Source: Candidatus Calditenuaceae archaeon
Lineage (GTDB): Archaea; Thermoproteota; Nitrososphaeria_A; Caldarchaeales; Calditenuaceae
Reading direction: 5' to 3'
DNA: 64,000 nucleotides
Assembly (NCBI GenBank): GCA_025059595.1
Contig: JANXDI010000017.1
Location: 58,709-122,708, forward strand
Of this stretch, positions 30,422 to 39,642 are shown one piece after another. Made by a program: the position numbers and the translations under genes. Within the stretch, counting starts at the first letter, position 1. The number at the start of each line of letters is the position of its first letter. The notes under the pieces are model-generated. The model was not told the origin of the DNA and made no database searches. It worked only from the letters and a program-made list of their open reading frames with translations.

Positions 30422-30949
30422 CTACGAGCGGCCGCTCCTCGCCCGCCCCTCTCCCTGGGCCGGATTCGCCTTGGCATCCACGACTCCTGCCTCCATTAGG
30501 GCGAGGAGAAGCTCGTCGTAGTTCTTCTCAATATCCATCAGGGCGCTGGCCGGGACTGTTATGTCGACCATCCTCTTACACTTCCAGACATATCCTCCGC
30601 CCCTCAGGTTGAGTCTGGTGAAAAGTCCTATGAGCCTTCTGTTCAGGTCAAAGTTCGGCCATGGAAGCATGTATTCCACGAAGCAGTATCTGTAGGCCTT
30701 CTCATGGACGTCGCCGTAGAAGGTGTTGAAGTAGAGGTGGAGAGGCTCCCCCCTCACATAGGTCTCCCAAGTCGTGTATCGCGTGTAAAACGGTATCCAG
30801 CCATCCTCGCGCAGCTCCATATCTTCTAAGGAGACCGGCCGCTTCCAAGGCGACGGGAAAAATCCCCGCTCCTCCAGAAGCGGAATAATCGCCCTCTGAA
30901 TAATGCCCTGCCTCATCAACTCAATCCTCTCTCTTAAGCTAAGCTCCAT
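30422..30949 (-). CDS. Hypothetical protein
   Basis: Long ORF, aromatic-rich, no recognised family. Confidence 0.55.
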   Translation of the reverse strand: MELSLRERIELMRQGIIQRAIIPLLEERGFFPSPWKRPVSLEDMELREDGWIPFYTRYTTWETYVRGEPLHLYFNTFYGDVHEKAYRYCFVEYMLPWPNFDLNRRLIGLFTRLNLRGGGYVWKCKRMVDITVPASALMDIEKNYDELLLALMEAGVVDAKANPAQGEGRARSGRS

Positions 30950-31412
30950 TACCCCTCACTCGCCGAGAAGCCGAACCCAGCCCACTTAACAGACTGTTCT
31001 CAGCCAAACGGACGCTAAACTCCACTACATGCCGGTTTAAATAGCTTCCAAAGTCTATGACCGTTGCCTCAGCTATAGTATTCAACCCCCTCAATTCATA
31101 ATATGAGGTTGAATATCAAGGAGATTTCCGGATGCGCTTGAAAGATAGCGTGATTCTAGTGAGAAGAGGGGGAGGGGCGGAAATGTAAGCGCCTCACCAG
31201 CCCTCAGTAGGGAACCTGAGAGGTTGACTGTCATTAAAACCGTCAGAGCGGGCTACAACTGCCCACCTTTTTAACCTTATTTCATATCGGCCCAAGGGTT
31301 TTACCCTGAAAGGAGTTGCCCCATGTATTCGTTTACTCTGCTGCGATGTGGGCCGCGGCAGTCGAAATGGTCTTCAAGTCCTTGAAGAGGTGAAAAAATG
31401 TGGGCGCGGCCT

Positions 31413-32231
31413 TTACGGGTCGGCGAATGCGACTCTGTAGATGAGACGTCCGAGCGGAGTTAGCTCGTATCTGTCTCCGGTCTCTCTTATGACGAGGTAT
31501 TCCTCGAGCAATTTTTCCGCTATTTCTTTGCTGAAGCGCTCTTCGAAAGTTTTCTTGTCTATCGAGCCTCTGTTTATGAGTTCCATGAGGGCTTGTCTAT
31601 ATTTGTGTGTCAGCATATCTTGGTTCCAGTCTATGGGGAGTGGTGGTATGTTGATTGTGGAGCCGAAGGTTTCGTGTCTGTAGTAGATGGGTTTGCCGAG
31701 GATGAAGGCGATGATGCTTAAGGCGGCTCCTTCGGGCTTGAAGCCTCCAGTGGCGTTGAGAAGGATTATGTCGTCCTTGTGTCTCTTTATCAGTTCGTGG
31801 GCCCTTATGAGCAGGTTCTGGAGACCTCTCTCGGCGAATTCGCGCTCGCTCATAAAGCCCTCGATGGTTTCCCCCTTAGCGTCTATTCCCTTATCCCAGA
31901 AGTATAATTCGAGGGTTTCTCCGCATATTGAGCCTACTTTGGTGTCCGTGTGTAGTAAGTATACTAGGTCGACTTTCCTCTTGGCTAGGTAGTCTGAGAT
32001 GGAGTTTAGCTCGGCGCTTGCTCGGTAGCCGGCTTTGTCGACGTAGGAGCGTAGGGCTTTGACCAAGTCTTCTCTGTTTACTTTGCCCTCGACCAGTAGC
32101 CGCTCGACTTCGTCGATTCTCTTCTGACCTCCTACGAGGTTTCTGACCTGCTGGTCTTGAGCTACCGCGTTGTTGAGGAGGCTTGCGCCGACGGTGACTA
32201 GGTGGACGTAGCGGCGGCCCAATCGATTCAC
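31413..32231 (-). CDS. CARF-domain CRISPR-associated protein, APE2256/Crn1-like, with C-terminal winged helix
   Basis: YVHLVTVGASLLNNAVAQ, AELNSISDYL, DIILLNATGGFKPEGAALSIIAFILGKPIYYRHETFGSTINIPPLPI, terminal wHTH; no R-x4-6-H HEPN motif. Confidence 0.85.
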   Translation of the reverse strand: MNRLGRRYVHLVTVGASLLNNAVAQDQQVRNLVGGQKRIDEVERLLVEGKVNREDLVKALRSYVDKAGYRASAELNSISDYLAKRKVDLVYLLHTDTKVGSICGETLELYFWDKGIDAKGETIEGFMSEREFAERGLQNLLIRAHELIKRHKDDIILLNATGGFKPEGAALSIIAFILGKPIYYRHETFGSTINIPPLPIDWNQDMLTHKYRQALMELINRGSIDKKTFEERFSKEIAEKLLEEYLVIRETGDRYELTPLGRLIYRVAFADP

Positions 32232-32281
32232 CTCCCCTGAGCGATGTGTCTATACGGTCTGAGGATATTAAAGGTTGCTAG

Positions 32282-33014
32282 TTTGGGCTGGAGGTCGTTG
32301 ACTTTGGCCCGTCCCCCAAGCCCTATGTTATATCTCCACCTACTTTCTTGAGTCCGAAAGTGATGACCTTTAAGCTGACGGTATTCGGTCTTGCAAACCG
32401 TCACGTGGAGCACGTAATTAAGGCTTTAAGAAGCGATTATGGTAAACTTCATCTGATTTCGGCCTCGGTCATTAACGACTTGAGGAGCTTTGAGGGTTGA
32501 TATGAGTGATGGTCTCTTAAACTTTCGGGGTGCCGCAATAGGATATGACCAAATCCTCGAACATGTAAGGACTATCCTGGCGAATAGAAGGCTGGTGGAG
32601 TGTACAATCGAGTTCCTCACACCGTTCAGGTTTACTCGCGATGGTCGCGATGTAACCACAAGGAATCTTAGACCCTCAGACCTCGTTCGCTACGCCGCGA
32701 GGAGGGTCTTCATTCTGGACTACCTCTATTACTCTGCAGGTAGGGCTCTGCCTTTCAGAATGACGCCTGACTTGGTGTCCCGACTCAAGGATTGGGCTGA
32801 CTCAACCGTTAAGACAGAGAACTCGCTAGCGGAAGTCCACATTAGGCTGAAGGAGGGGAAGAACTACTTAGTCGGTAAAATAAGGTTAGAGGTCCCCGTA
32901 GCAGGTGGTGAGCCCCTTGTGGTGTTCTTTCTTCTCAAACTCTGCGAATATCTGGGTCTAGGTAAGTACACGACATATGGGATGGGACAGTACACACTCT
33001 CGTGGCGCGCTTAA
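32282..33014 (+). pseudogene. cas6: cas6 (PF10040-like), N-terminally truncated and frameshifted near 32490-32500
   Basis: Frame 1 (32282-32500): KPYVISPPTFLSPKVMTFKLTVFGLANRHVEHVIKALRSDYGKLHLISASVINDLRSFEG*; frame 2 (32490-33014): LLNFRGAAIGYDQILEHVRT...ECTIEFLTPFRFTRDGRDV...LCEYLGLGKYTTYGMGQYTLSW. Confidence 0.75.
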
Positions 33015-33316
33015 GCTCTAGCTAATTGTAGCTCAAAAACTTCTTAATTCAACAAAAAAGTTTTCAACTCCTCGACCGGCGCGAAGATAGGGGCCGCGAT
33101 CCCCTATTCGCGAAATGAAAAAAAGTAGATCAAAGAGTCTTCCGGGCTGCGTCTCAACAGCCTTAATGCAATCATCCGTTTCTCATGCCGCTTGAGGACT
33201 CAAGCTGTCCCCCACCGCCTCTTAGGCATAGATGTTGCGTTCTCTATGAGTAAAAAGTCAATAATAGCTGCAAAATAGCGTTGAAACTCATATTTGTGAG
33301 AAGATGCAGAAAAACC

Positions 33317-33427
33317 ATGCATAAGGCCGCGGAAATCATATTACTAGCTAAGCTACTCATGATGCTTCAGCCACCACAAGTTCAAGGAATCTTGGAGCTA
33401 CTCAGTTATCTTCTGCACAACCAGTAA
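33317..33427 (+). CDS. Possible 36-aa helical small protein
   Basis: MHKAAEIILLAKLLMMLQPPQVQGILELLSYLLHNQ*; only ORF evidence. Confidence 0.2.
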   Translation: MHKAAEIILLAKLLMMLQPPQVQGILELLSYLLHNQ

Positions 33428-33687
33428 TACCTCGGGCTATTATAGGGAGTTGAGAGGCTGGATGAGGGGGGAGAAATACATGAGGGGCGATGAGCAGGTA
33501 TTTAAGATGCAGGGTCGGTGAGGACGAATTCGTACCAAAAACCTCAGACGAGGTTACCGAATAAGATATGGATCTGTTCAAAGAGCTGCAACGTCGCGCC
33601 TAGCCCCTTCAAGATCACGTGTATTTTCCGCTCTGGCATACGAGCTCATATAAATAACCTTAGCTCGATTATGGATGCGAGAAATCC

Positions 33688-34467
33688 TTGATAGTTGTGG
33701 ACGCGAACGAGGCGTCAGAGAACTCTAAGATGGTTGAGGCTCTCAAGAAGGTGGTGGAGGTTGCTGTCAAGCCGCTGGAGGCGGGGGACTACCTTATAGT
33801 TGGTGCTAGCGGTCAGGCGCTCGTCGAGAGGAAGAGGATATTCGACTTTCTCAACAGCTTGAAGGGCCGGCTCTGGGACCAGCTGACCCTTCTCAAAAGC
33901 TTTGAGGGTGAGAGGCTTCTGATTCTGGAGGGCTATCTGGGGCTGTACCGGAAGAGCAAGTGGAACGAGGCCGCGATTCTCGGCCTCATAGACCGGATAG
34001 TCCTTGAATGGGGAATACCGATTATTCCGACGCCGGACGTGAAGGCAACCCTCACGTACCTCGTCTGGAAGCATAAGAGGCTTGGAGAGGAGAGGGAGCT
34101 AAGAGAGTATCCGCTGAGGGTGAGCGGGAGGGAGATGACGCCTCAGGAGCAGGCCCTCTACACGCTCGAGGGGCTCTGCGGCCACAAGACAGCCAAAGCA
34201 CTCCTAACAAACTTCAAGACATTAGGCGACATCATGGAGCTCTTCCACAGCCACTCTGTATTGGAAGTTGAGAAGATGTTAAAGGACGTGAAGGTCGGTG
34301 GACGTAGAATACCCTCCAACACCATACGGAGGATTCACACAGTCGTGAACACGGTTTATACCGAGCCTAGCTCGACGAAAGTGGAACGGGAGGATGCTGA
34401 AGCCGGAGGAGAGGGCATTGAGGGTGTTGGGGCTCGTATGGGAGCTCAGGAAGAGCGGGAGGGCTGA
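33688..34467 (+). CDS. xpf: XPF/ERCC4-family structure-specific nuclease (short archaeal form)
   Basis: DANEASENSKMVEALKKVVEVAVKPLEAGDYLI...LVERKRIFDFLNSLKGRLWDQL nuclease core; C-terminal HhH region. Confidence 0.9.
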   Translation: MIVVDANEASENSKMVEALKKVVEVAVKPLEAGDYLIVGASGQALVERKRIFDFLNSLKGRLWDQLTLLKSFEGERLLILEGYLGLYRKSKWNEAAILGLIDRIVLEWGIPIIPTPDVKATLTYLVWKHKRLGEERELREYPLRVSGREMTPQEQALYTLEGLCGHKTAKALLTNFKTLGDIMELFHSHSVLEVEKMLKDVKVGGRRIPSNTIRRIHTVVNTVYTEPSSTKVEREDAEAGGEGIEGVGARMGAQEEREG

Positions 34468-34816
34468 GCTGGCCCGGGAGCTCGTTGAGTTGGTGAAGGA
34501 TGTCTGCCCGCCCGGCGTTGAGTGGGGATTCGAGCTAGCTAGGCTTCCCGGAGTCTCTTACATCGCTGAGAATGGGAGGGTCTTGGCCCTAAGTATCTCG
34601 CGGGGGGAGTTCGGCCCCTTCATGGACACGCGGATAAGGGAGGTCTCGCCCGCAAACATACCGGCCGAGGCTTTGTCAGGAATCGTCTCCGACCCAGAGG
34701 GCTTCCTAGAGTCCTTAATCGGCCACCTCACCCAGTGGCTGAAGAATGCCCACGTGAGCAACCCCCTCAGTAAGGAGGTTGAAGCCTTTATCAAGGCCCT
34801 AAGCGAGAAAAAATAG
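34394..34816 (+). CDS. Hypothetical protein overlapping the xpf 3' end
   Basis: 140-aa ORF, 74-nt same-strand overlap in another frame. Confidence 0.55.
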   Translation: MLKPEERALRVLGLVWELRKSGRAELARELVELVKDVCPPGVEWGFELARLPGVSYIAENGRVLALSISRGEFGPFMDTRIREVSPANIPAEALSGIVSDPEGFLESLIGHLTQWLKNAHVSNPLSKEVEAFIKALSEKK

Positions 34817-34830
34817 CGCCAGCCCGAAAG

Positions 34831-35304
34831 TCAGCCCGTGCTCCGTATCCTCTTGAGTATCTCCTCCACCTCCAGCCTCCCCTTCTCAGACAGTCTGTAA
34901 ACTTTCACACCTGTCGCATCCCTATCCGCTATGAAGAGGTCCTTGTGTGGCTTTCTGAAGAACTCAGTGTCCAGCCAGCTCTTCGGTACCTCCCGGCCCA
35001 GCTCACGGGTCCTCTGGTTAATCTGCTCTCTTCCCAAGGGCCCCTCAAAATAGAGGAGAAGCTCGACTAGCTCCCTATACGTGAGAGACTCGAGATGCGC
35101 TAGAAGCTCCTGCGGAAACTTCTTAACCACTGGAGCTGCTGAGGCTAAATAAGCCTCAGCGAGGTCTATGACAGACTCTCGAGCATAGGCGACAGCCTCG
35201 CCAAGTCCAGCAGCCTCAACCAACCCTCTGACCCGGACCTTCACAGAGGGGGAGAGCTGGAGTTCAACCTCAACCTCGTAGCCCCTACCTTCTTCCGACT
35301 GCAC
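34831..35304 (-). CDS. Hypothetical protein, possible C-terminal winged helix
   Basis: 157-aa ORF; ELVELLLYFEGPLGREQINQRTRELGREV...VYRLSEKGRLEVEEILKRI. Confidence 0.55.
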   Translation of the reverse strand: MQSEEGRGYEVEVELQLSPSVKVRVRGLVEAAGLGEAVAYARESVIDLAEAYLASAAPVVKKFPQELLAHLESLTYRELVELLLYFEGPLGREQINQRTRELGREVPKSWLDTEFFRKPHKDLFIADRDATGVKVYRLSEKGRLEVEEILKRIRSTG

Positions 35305-35383
35305 GGCATTAGACGTGGCCCAACAAAATAAATTCTTTAAGAGACCTCGATGAAACTCAAGCTTCTTTCTGTTGGAGTTTCCG

Positions 35384-36403
35384 CTAAGGAGGAGGCGGTA
35401 TGTGGAGGACAGGCTTCGGCCTATACGGCTCCTCGAGATATCTTATCTCGTCGGTTGTGAGCTTTATTTCAAGGGCCTCGATATTCGACTCGAGGTGCTC
35501 AATCTTCGTTGTGCCGACTATTGCGACGTTCACGCCCTTGTGGAAAAGCCACGCTAGTGCAATCTGGGCGGCCTTCACGCCCTTGTTCTTAGCCAGCTCG
35601 ATCGTTCTCCTCACTATCTCGGCGTTCTCCGGTGGCTTGATGTAGGCGTCGTAGGCCCAGAACCTCACTTCGGGGCGCAACCGTTCAGGCGCGTCAGGCC
35701 CCACCTCGAGCCTTCCATCCTTGTAGTATTTCTCGGTCAGCACTCCCGCCGCTATGGGGTGATAAACCATGTATGCGATGTTGTGGGCCTTGCAGAATGG
35801 AATCATCTCCCTCTCCTCCTCCCTGTAGAGGAGGTTGTAGGGCGTCTGGGTGCTTACAAACTTCTCATAGCCCTTGGCCTCCGCGATATACTGGGCCTTC
35901 GCGAACTGCCAAGTCCACATGCTCGATGCTCCGATATACCTTACCAGCCCGTCCCTGACGAGGCCCGTGAGAGTTGAGAGGGTCTCCTCGATGGGCGTCT
36001 CATAGTCCCACCTGTGAATCTGGTAGAGGTCGACGTAGTCCGTGCCCAGCCTGCTGAGGGAGTCGCGTATCTGCTTCATTATGTGCTTTCTCGAAAGACC
36101 CCGGTCGTTTGGCTTCTCGCTCATGGGGAAGAAGACCTTCGTCGCGACAACCGCGTCCTCCCGCCTCCCCTTCAGAAACTCCCCGAGAATCTCCTCAGAC
36201 TTCCCCCGCGAATAGACGTTCGCCGTGTCGTAGAAGTTTATGCCCAGGTCCCATGCCTTGTTCAGCACTTTCAGCGCCTCCTCCCTCCCGACCATCCAGC
36301 CTCCACCTCCAAAAATCTGGAGACTAGGGTCTCCAAACTCCATCGCGCCGATGCATATCCTCGAGACCTTCACTCCAGACCAGCCAAGCCTATCATAGAT
36401 CAC
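35384..36403 (-). CDS. Aldo/keto reductase (paralogue of 13687-14676)
   Basis: NFYDTANVYSRGKSEEILGEFL, VDLYQIHRWDYETPIEETLSTL; GTG start at 36403 chosen to avoid hsp20 overlap. Confidence 0.92.
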   Translation of the reverse strand: MIYDRLGWSGVKVSRICIGAMEFGDPSLQIFGGGGWMVGREEALKVLNKAWDLGINFYDTANVYSRGKSEEILGEFLKGRREDAVVATKVFFPMSEKPNDRGLSRKHIMKQIRDSLSRLGTDYVDLYQIHRWDYETPIEETLSTLTGLVRDGLVRYIGASSMWTWQFAKAQYIAEAKGYEKFVSTQTPYNLLYREEEREMIPFCKAHNIAYMVYHPIAAGVLTEKYYKDGRLEVGPDAPERLRPEVRFWAYDAYIKPPENAEIVRRTIELAKNKGVKAAQIALAWLFHKGVNVAIVGTTKIEHLESNIEALEIKLTTDEIRYLEEPYRPKPVLHIPPPP

Positions 36404-36475
36404 AAAAGATAGAAGCCTCGACCCCCCATATTTCTTTTTAATTCTGAGCAGACGTTTAGCGGGACAACGTTTTTT

Positions 36476-37069
36476 ATGGAGGCCCAAAGTGTAGTTTATG
36501 GTATGGGTGAAGAGTGGTGGCGTAGGAGGAGGCTTCCAAGGCCTCTAGACATGATTGACGAGATGATGAGGGAGTTTGAGCGCTGGTTTGAGGAGGAATT
36601 CCGGCGGTTCGAGAGGGAATGGCCTAAGGAGCTTGTGAGGGAGGTGAGGACACCCACCGGGATAAGGAGGGAGATCGGCCCAATCGTCTATGGATACTCG
36701 ATAACCATAGGCCCTGACGGGCGGCCTGTCATCAGGGAGTTCGGAAACGTGAGGCCGAGCAGGCGCGGCGAGCTCCCCGCGCTAAGCGTGGAGAGGGAGC
36801 CGCTGGTCGATGTGATAGTTGAGAATAATCAGATAAAGGTGGTCGCAGAGGTGCCTGGAGTCAAGAAGGAGGACATTAACTTGGTTGTGCGGGACTCCAA
36901 GCTCATCATCAAGGTAGACACAGAGAACCGTCGATACTACAAGGAGCTTGACCTGCCCGAGGAGGTTGAGCTGGAGAAGGCGCGTGCCACCTATAACAAC
37001 GGCGTCTTGGAGGTCGTGCTGCCGAAGAAAGGCGAAGGCGGCCCCTCGAGAACCATCAAGGTGGATTAG
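36476..37069 (+). CDS. Hsp20/alpha-crystallin family small heat shock protein
   Basis: VDVIVENNQIKVVAEVPGVKKEDINLVVRDSKLIIKV...LDLPEEVELEKARATYNNGVLEVVLPKK. Confidence 0.93.
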   Translation: MEAQSVVYGMGEEWWRRRRLPRPLDMIDEMMREFERWFEEEFRRFEREWPKELVREVRTPTGIRREIGPIVYGYSITIGPDGRPVIREFGNVRPSRRGELPALSVEREPLVDVIVENNQIKVVAEVPGVKKEDINLVVRDSKLIIKVDTENRRYYKELDLPEEVELEKARATYNNGVLEVVLPKKGEGGPSRTIKVD

Positions 37070-37101
37070 CCAGAAGGACGCTTCTATTCCAATCGATTTT
37101 T

Positions 37102-37428
37102 CTAGTCTGGCCAGCTCCAGTATTTGTAGAGCATATAGGCCTCGCCGCGTTTGTAGAACCTGTGTTTCACTTCACTGAACCTGAACCGGAGTGCATCGGG
37201 GCTGGGCCGCATCCTCTCAGGCGTCTCTTTCTCCACTATTCTGAAGCCCACCACATCTCCTATCCTGGAGCCGTAGGGGTGGCTCGCCTTCTTCATGCGG
37301 CTATCTATGAGATGAGCCGCGATGTTCTCAGCCTCCTCCTGAGTCTCCAGACCTCCACTCAGCCCGAGCTCGACCTGACCTACCCAGCCTCGGCCCTGAA
37401 CGAAAAACTCAAGCACATATCGGCTCAA
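37102..37428 (-). CDS. Hypothetical protein
   Basis: 108-aa ORF. Confidence 0.5.
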   Translation of the reverse strand: MSRYVLEFFVQGRGWVGQVELGLSGGLETQEEAENIAAHLIDSRMKKASHPYGSRIGDVVGFRIVEKETPERMRPSPDALRFRFSEVKHRFYKRGEAYMLYKYWSWPD

Positions 37429-37439
37429 ACTCCGTCCCC

Positions 37440-37904
37440 TCAGCCTCTCGGCTTTGCTCTTCTTATAGAAGCCTCGTTCACTACGCTTGAAGCGGTAAGC
37501 CCAATTAAAGTCAAGGCGGAGCCCAACTCGCCTAGCGTCGACAAGCCCAGCATGGCCAGATGCGCCGCGGAAAGAGCCGCACCCGCAGCAGCAGCCACGA
37601 GGTTCCCCAGAGTAGAGGATGTTAGTGAAAATATCGCGACTGCTATGAGGACTATCTGGGCCGCGGGCCAGGGTAGGAGGCGGGCCACGGTCATGCCCGG
37701 GTAGAGGAGCGTGAGAAGAAGATAGAACGAGGCGAGCGCCGGCGGAACATATCCTAGGAGCCGCGGCCTAGTCCAACTCTCCTTCTCCTCCACCAGGACT
37801 AGAGTGAATCCGCTTCTGCAGGATGGGCACTCCGCCTTCCAAGCCTGAAGCCGAGCCTCGTGGCCGCAGTTGGTGCATTTGAAGAGCCGCTGCTTCTTCA
37901 TCAT
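37440..37904 (-). CDS. Zinc-ribbon membrane protein
   Basis: FKCTNCGHEARLQAWKAECPSCRSGFTL followed by TM segments. Confidence 0.65.
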   Translation of the reverse strand: MMKKQRLFKCTNCGHEARLQAWKAECPSCRSGFTLVLVEEKESWTRPRLLGYVPPALASFYLLLTLLYPGMTVARLLPWPAAQIVLIAVAIFSLTSSTLGNLVAAAAGAALSAAHLAMLGLSTLGELGSALTLIGLTASSVVNEASIRRAKPRG

Positions 37905-37963
37905 CGAAGACCCCGAGTGACGGTCAGGGATATATATTTGAGCACCTGATTTATGGGCGGCGT

Positions 37964-38983
37964 ATGTCTGTAGCCGAGTCTGAAAGCTTATACGATGTTG
38001 TCGTAATCGGCTCCGGGCCAGCCGGATATACCGCCGGAATCTACGCCGCGAGAGCGAACTTCAAGACGCTCATCATAGCGGGTGTTACGCCGGGCGGCCA
38101 GCTGATGCTGACCGGGCTGGTGGAGAACTTTCCCGGTTTTCCTGAAGGCGTTCAGGGGCCCGAGCTCATGGACAACATGAGAGGGCAGGCGGAGAACGCG
38201 GGGGTCGAGATAATCTACGACGACGCGGTTGAAGTGGACTTCAACACATATCCTCGAAAGGTAATGACGTCGGATAGAGTCTTCCAAGCTAAGGCGGTAA
38301 TCATAGCCACAGGAGCCTCGCCGAAGTGGCTTGGCCTCGAGGCCGAGAAGAGGCTGCTGGGCCGCGGTGTTTCCAGCTGCGCCACCTGCGACGGCCCTCT
38401 CTTCAGGGGTGCGAAGTGCGCCGTGGTTGTGGGCGGAGGAGACTCCGCCATGGAGTATGCCCTCTTTCTCGCGAACCTTGTGGAGAAGGTGGTCGTGGTT
38501 CACAGGCGGGACAAGCTCAGGGCCTCTAAGATTATGCAGGAGAGGGCTCTCTCGAACCCCAAGATCGAGTTCGCTTGGAACAGCTTGGTCGTGGATGTTC
38601 TGGGGAGGGAGAGGGTGGAGGGCGTGAAGATCAGGAATAAGCTGACTGGTGAGGAGAGGGTTATTCCATGCGAGGCTCTTTTCGTCGCGATAGGCCACGC
38701 CCCCAGCACCGAGATATTCCGCGGAAAGATTGACCTCGACGATGAAGGATACGTCAAGCTGCATAACGGGCTCGAAACGAATGTCCGGGGCGTATTTGCG
38801 GCCGGTGATGTTCACGATAAGCGCTACAGGCAGGCCATAACCGCGGCTGGTTTCGGATGCATGGCGGCCATGGAGGCGATTAGGTTCATCGAGGAGGGTT
38901 GGCCCGAGAAGCTTATGGAAGAGCAGAAGGCGCGGCTTAAGGAGCAGGTCTCCCCTCCAGACCGCTCCTCAGGGCGTTCTTAG
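37964..38983 (+). CDS. trxB: Thioredoxin reductase
   Basis: YDVVVIGSGPAGYTAGIYAARANFKTLII, CATCDGPLFRG, VVGGGDSAMEYALFL, FAAGDVHD. Confidence 0.96.
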   Translation: MSVAESESLYDVVVIGSGPAGYTAGIYAARANFKTLIIAGVTPGGQLMLTGLVENFPGFPEGVQGPELMDNMRGQAENAGVEIIYDDAVEVDFNTYPRKVMTSDRVFQAKAVIIATGASPKWLGLEAEKRLLGRGVSSCATCDGPLFRGAKCAVVVGGGDSAMEYALFLANLVEKVVVVHRRDKLRASKIMQERALSNPKIEFAWNSLVVDVLGRERVEGVKIRNKLTGEERVIPCEALFVAIGHAPSTEIFRGKIDLDDEGYVKLHNGLETNVRGVFAAGDVHDKRYRQAITAAGFGCMAAMEAIRFIEEGWPEKLMEEQKARLKEQVSPPDRSSGRS

Positions 38984-39590
38984 AGAGGCGGTGCGCCTCG
39001 CGGAGAGGCGAGAGCAAGTCAGAGCCCAGCTGCCCGATAATCCGTAGAACCGACCCAAAATCCACGCGGTGACCCAAGCTAACATAGAATCTCCTCCCCC
39101 TATCATCTCTGAAGACAACGCCAACCCTCTCATCCCCAACCACTATGCACTCCACACCCTCCTCTAAGCGTGCCTCGCCGTAAAGCATGGATTTGGCAAC
39201 TCCTATCGAGGGGGTGTCGGCGAGGAGTCCGACGATGCTTGCGAGGCCGGCTCTCCGAGGGTGGGCGAGCCCATGCCCGTCTATCAGCAGAAGGTCTGGC
39301 ACTCTGCTCAGACGTCTAATCGCCGCAAGCATCAGGGGCGCTTCCCTCACGTAGAGCAGGCCCGGAACATAGGGGGTTAGGACAGCTCCCCGGAAGGCAG
39401 CGGACTCGACGACCCTCCTCTCGACCCGGGACCACAAGACAGCCGCCGCCACCCCCTCCTCTCCGCTGTATGATACGTCAAGGCCGCAGAGCGTCTCGAC
39501 TCGGGAGACGTCGAGGGGTGAGACCTTTATGAGGGGTGAGAGTGTCAGCTGGAGCCTGATGAAGAAGTCGATGATGTGGGAGCCGCTCAA
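38937..39590 (-). CDS. nfi: Endonuclease V
   Basis: CGLDVSYS, GLLYVREAPLMLAAI, DLLLIDGHGLAHPRRAGLASIVGLL, PSIGVAKSML. Confidence 0.93.
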   Translation of the reverse strand: MSGSHIIDFFIRLQLTLSPLIKVSPLDVSRVETLCGLDVSYSGEEGVAAAVLWSRVERRVVESAAFRGAVLTPYVPGLLYVREAPLMLAAIRRLSRVPDLLLIDGHGLAHPRRAGLASIVGLLADTPSIGVAKSMLYGEARLEEGVECIVVGDERVGVVFRDDRGRRFYVSLGHRVDFGSVLRIIGQLGSDLLSPLREAHRLSKNALRSGLEGRPAP

Positions 39591-39642
39591 GCCGCGGGGC
39601 TAGAGGCTCTCACCTGCATAAAAATGGCAGGCACCTTGATAC

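Noticed and set aside
31312-31394. Short frame LPHVFVYSAAMWAAAVEMVFKSLKR before the CARF gene end
   Set aside because: About 25 codons with no credible start or ribosome-binding spacing; may be chance.
30950-33690. Search for a CRISPR array around the CARF/cas6 genes
   Set aside because: No direct repeats with regular spacing; isolated GTTGAAAC-like sequence near 33280 occurs once only.
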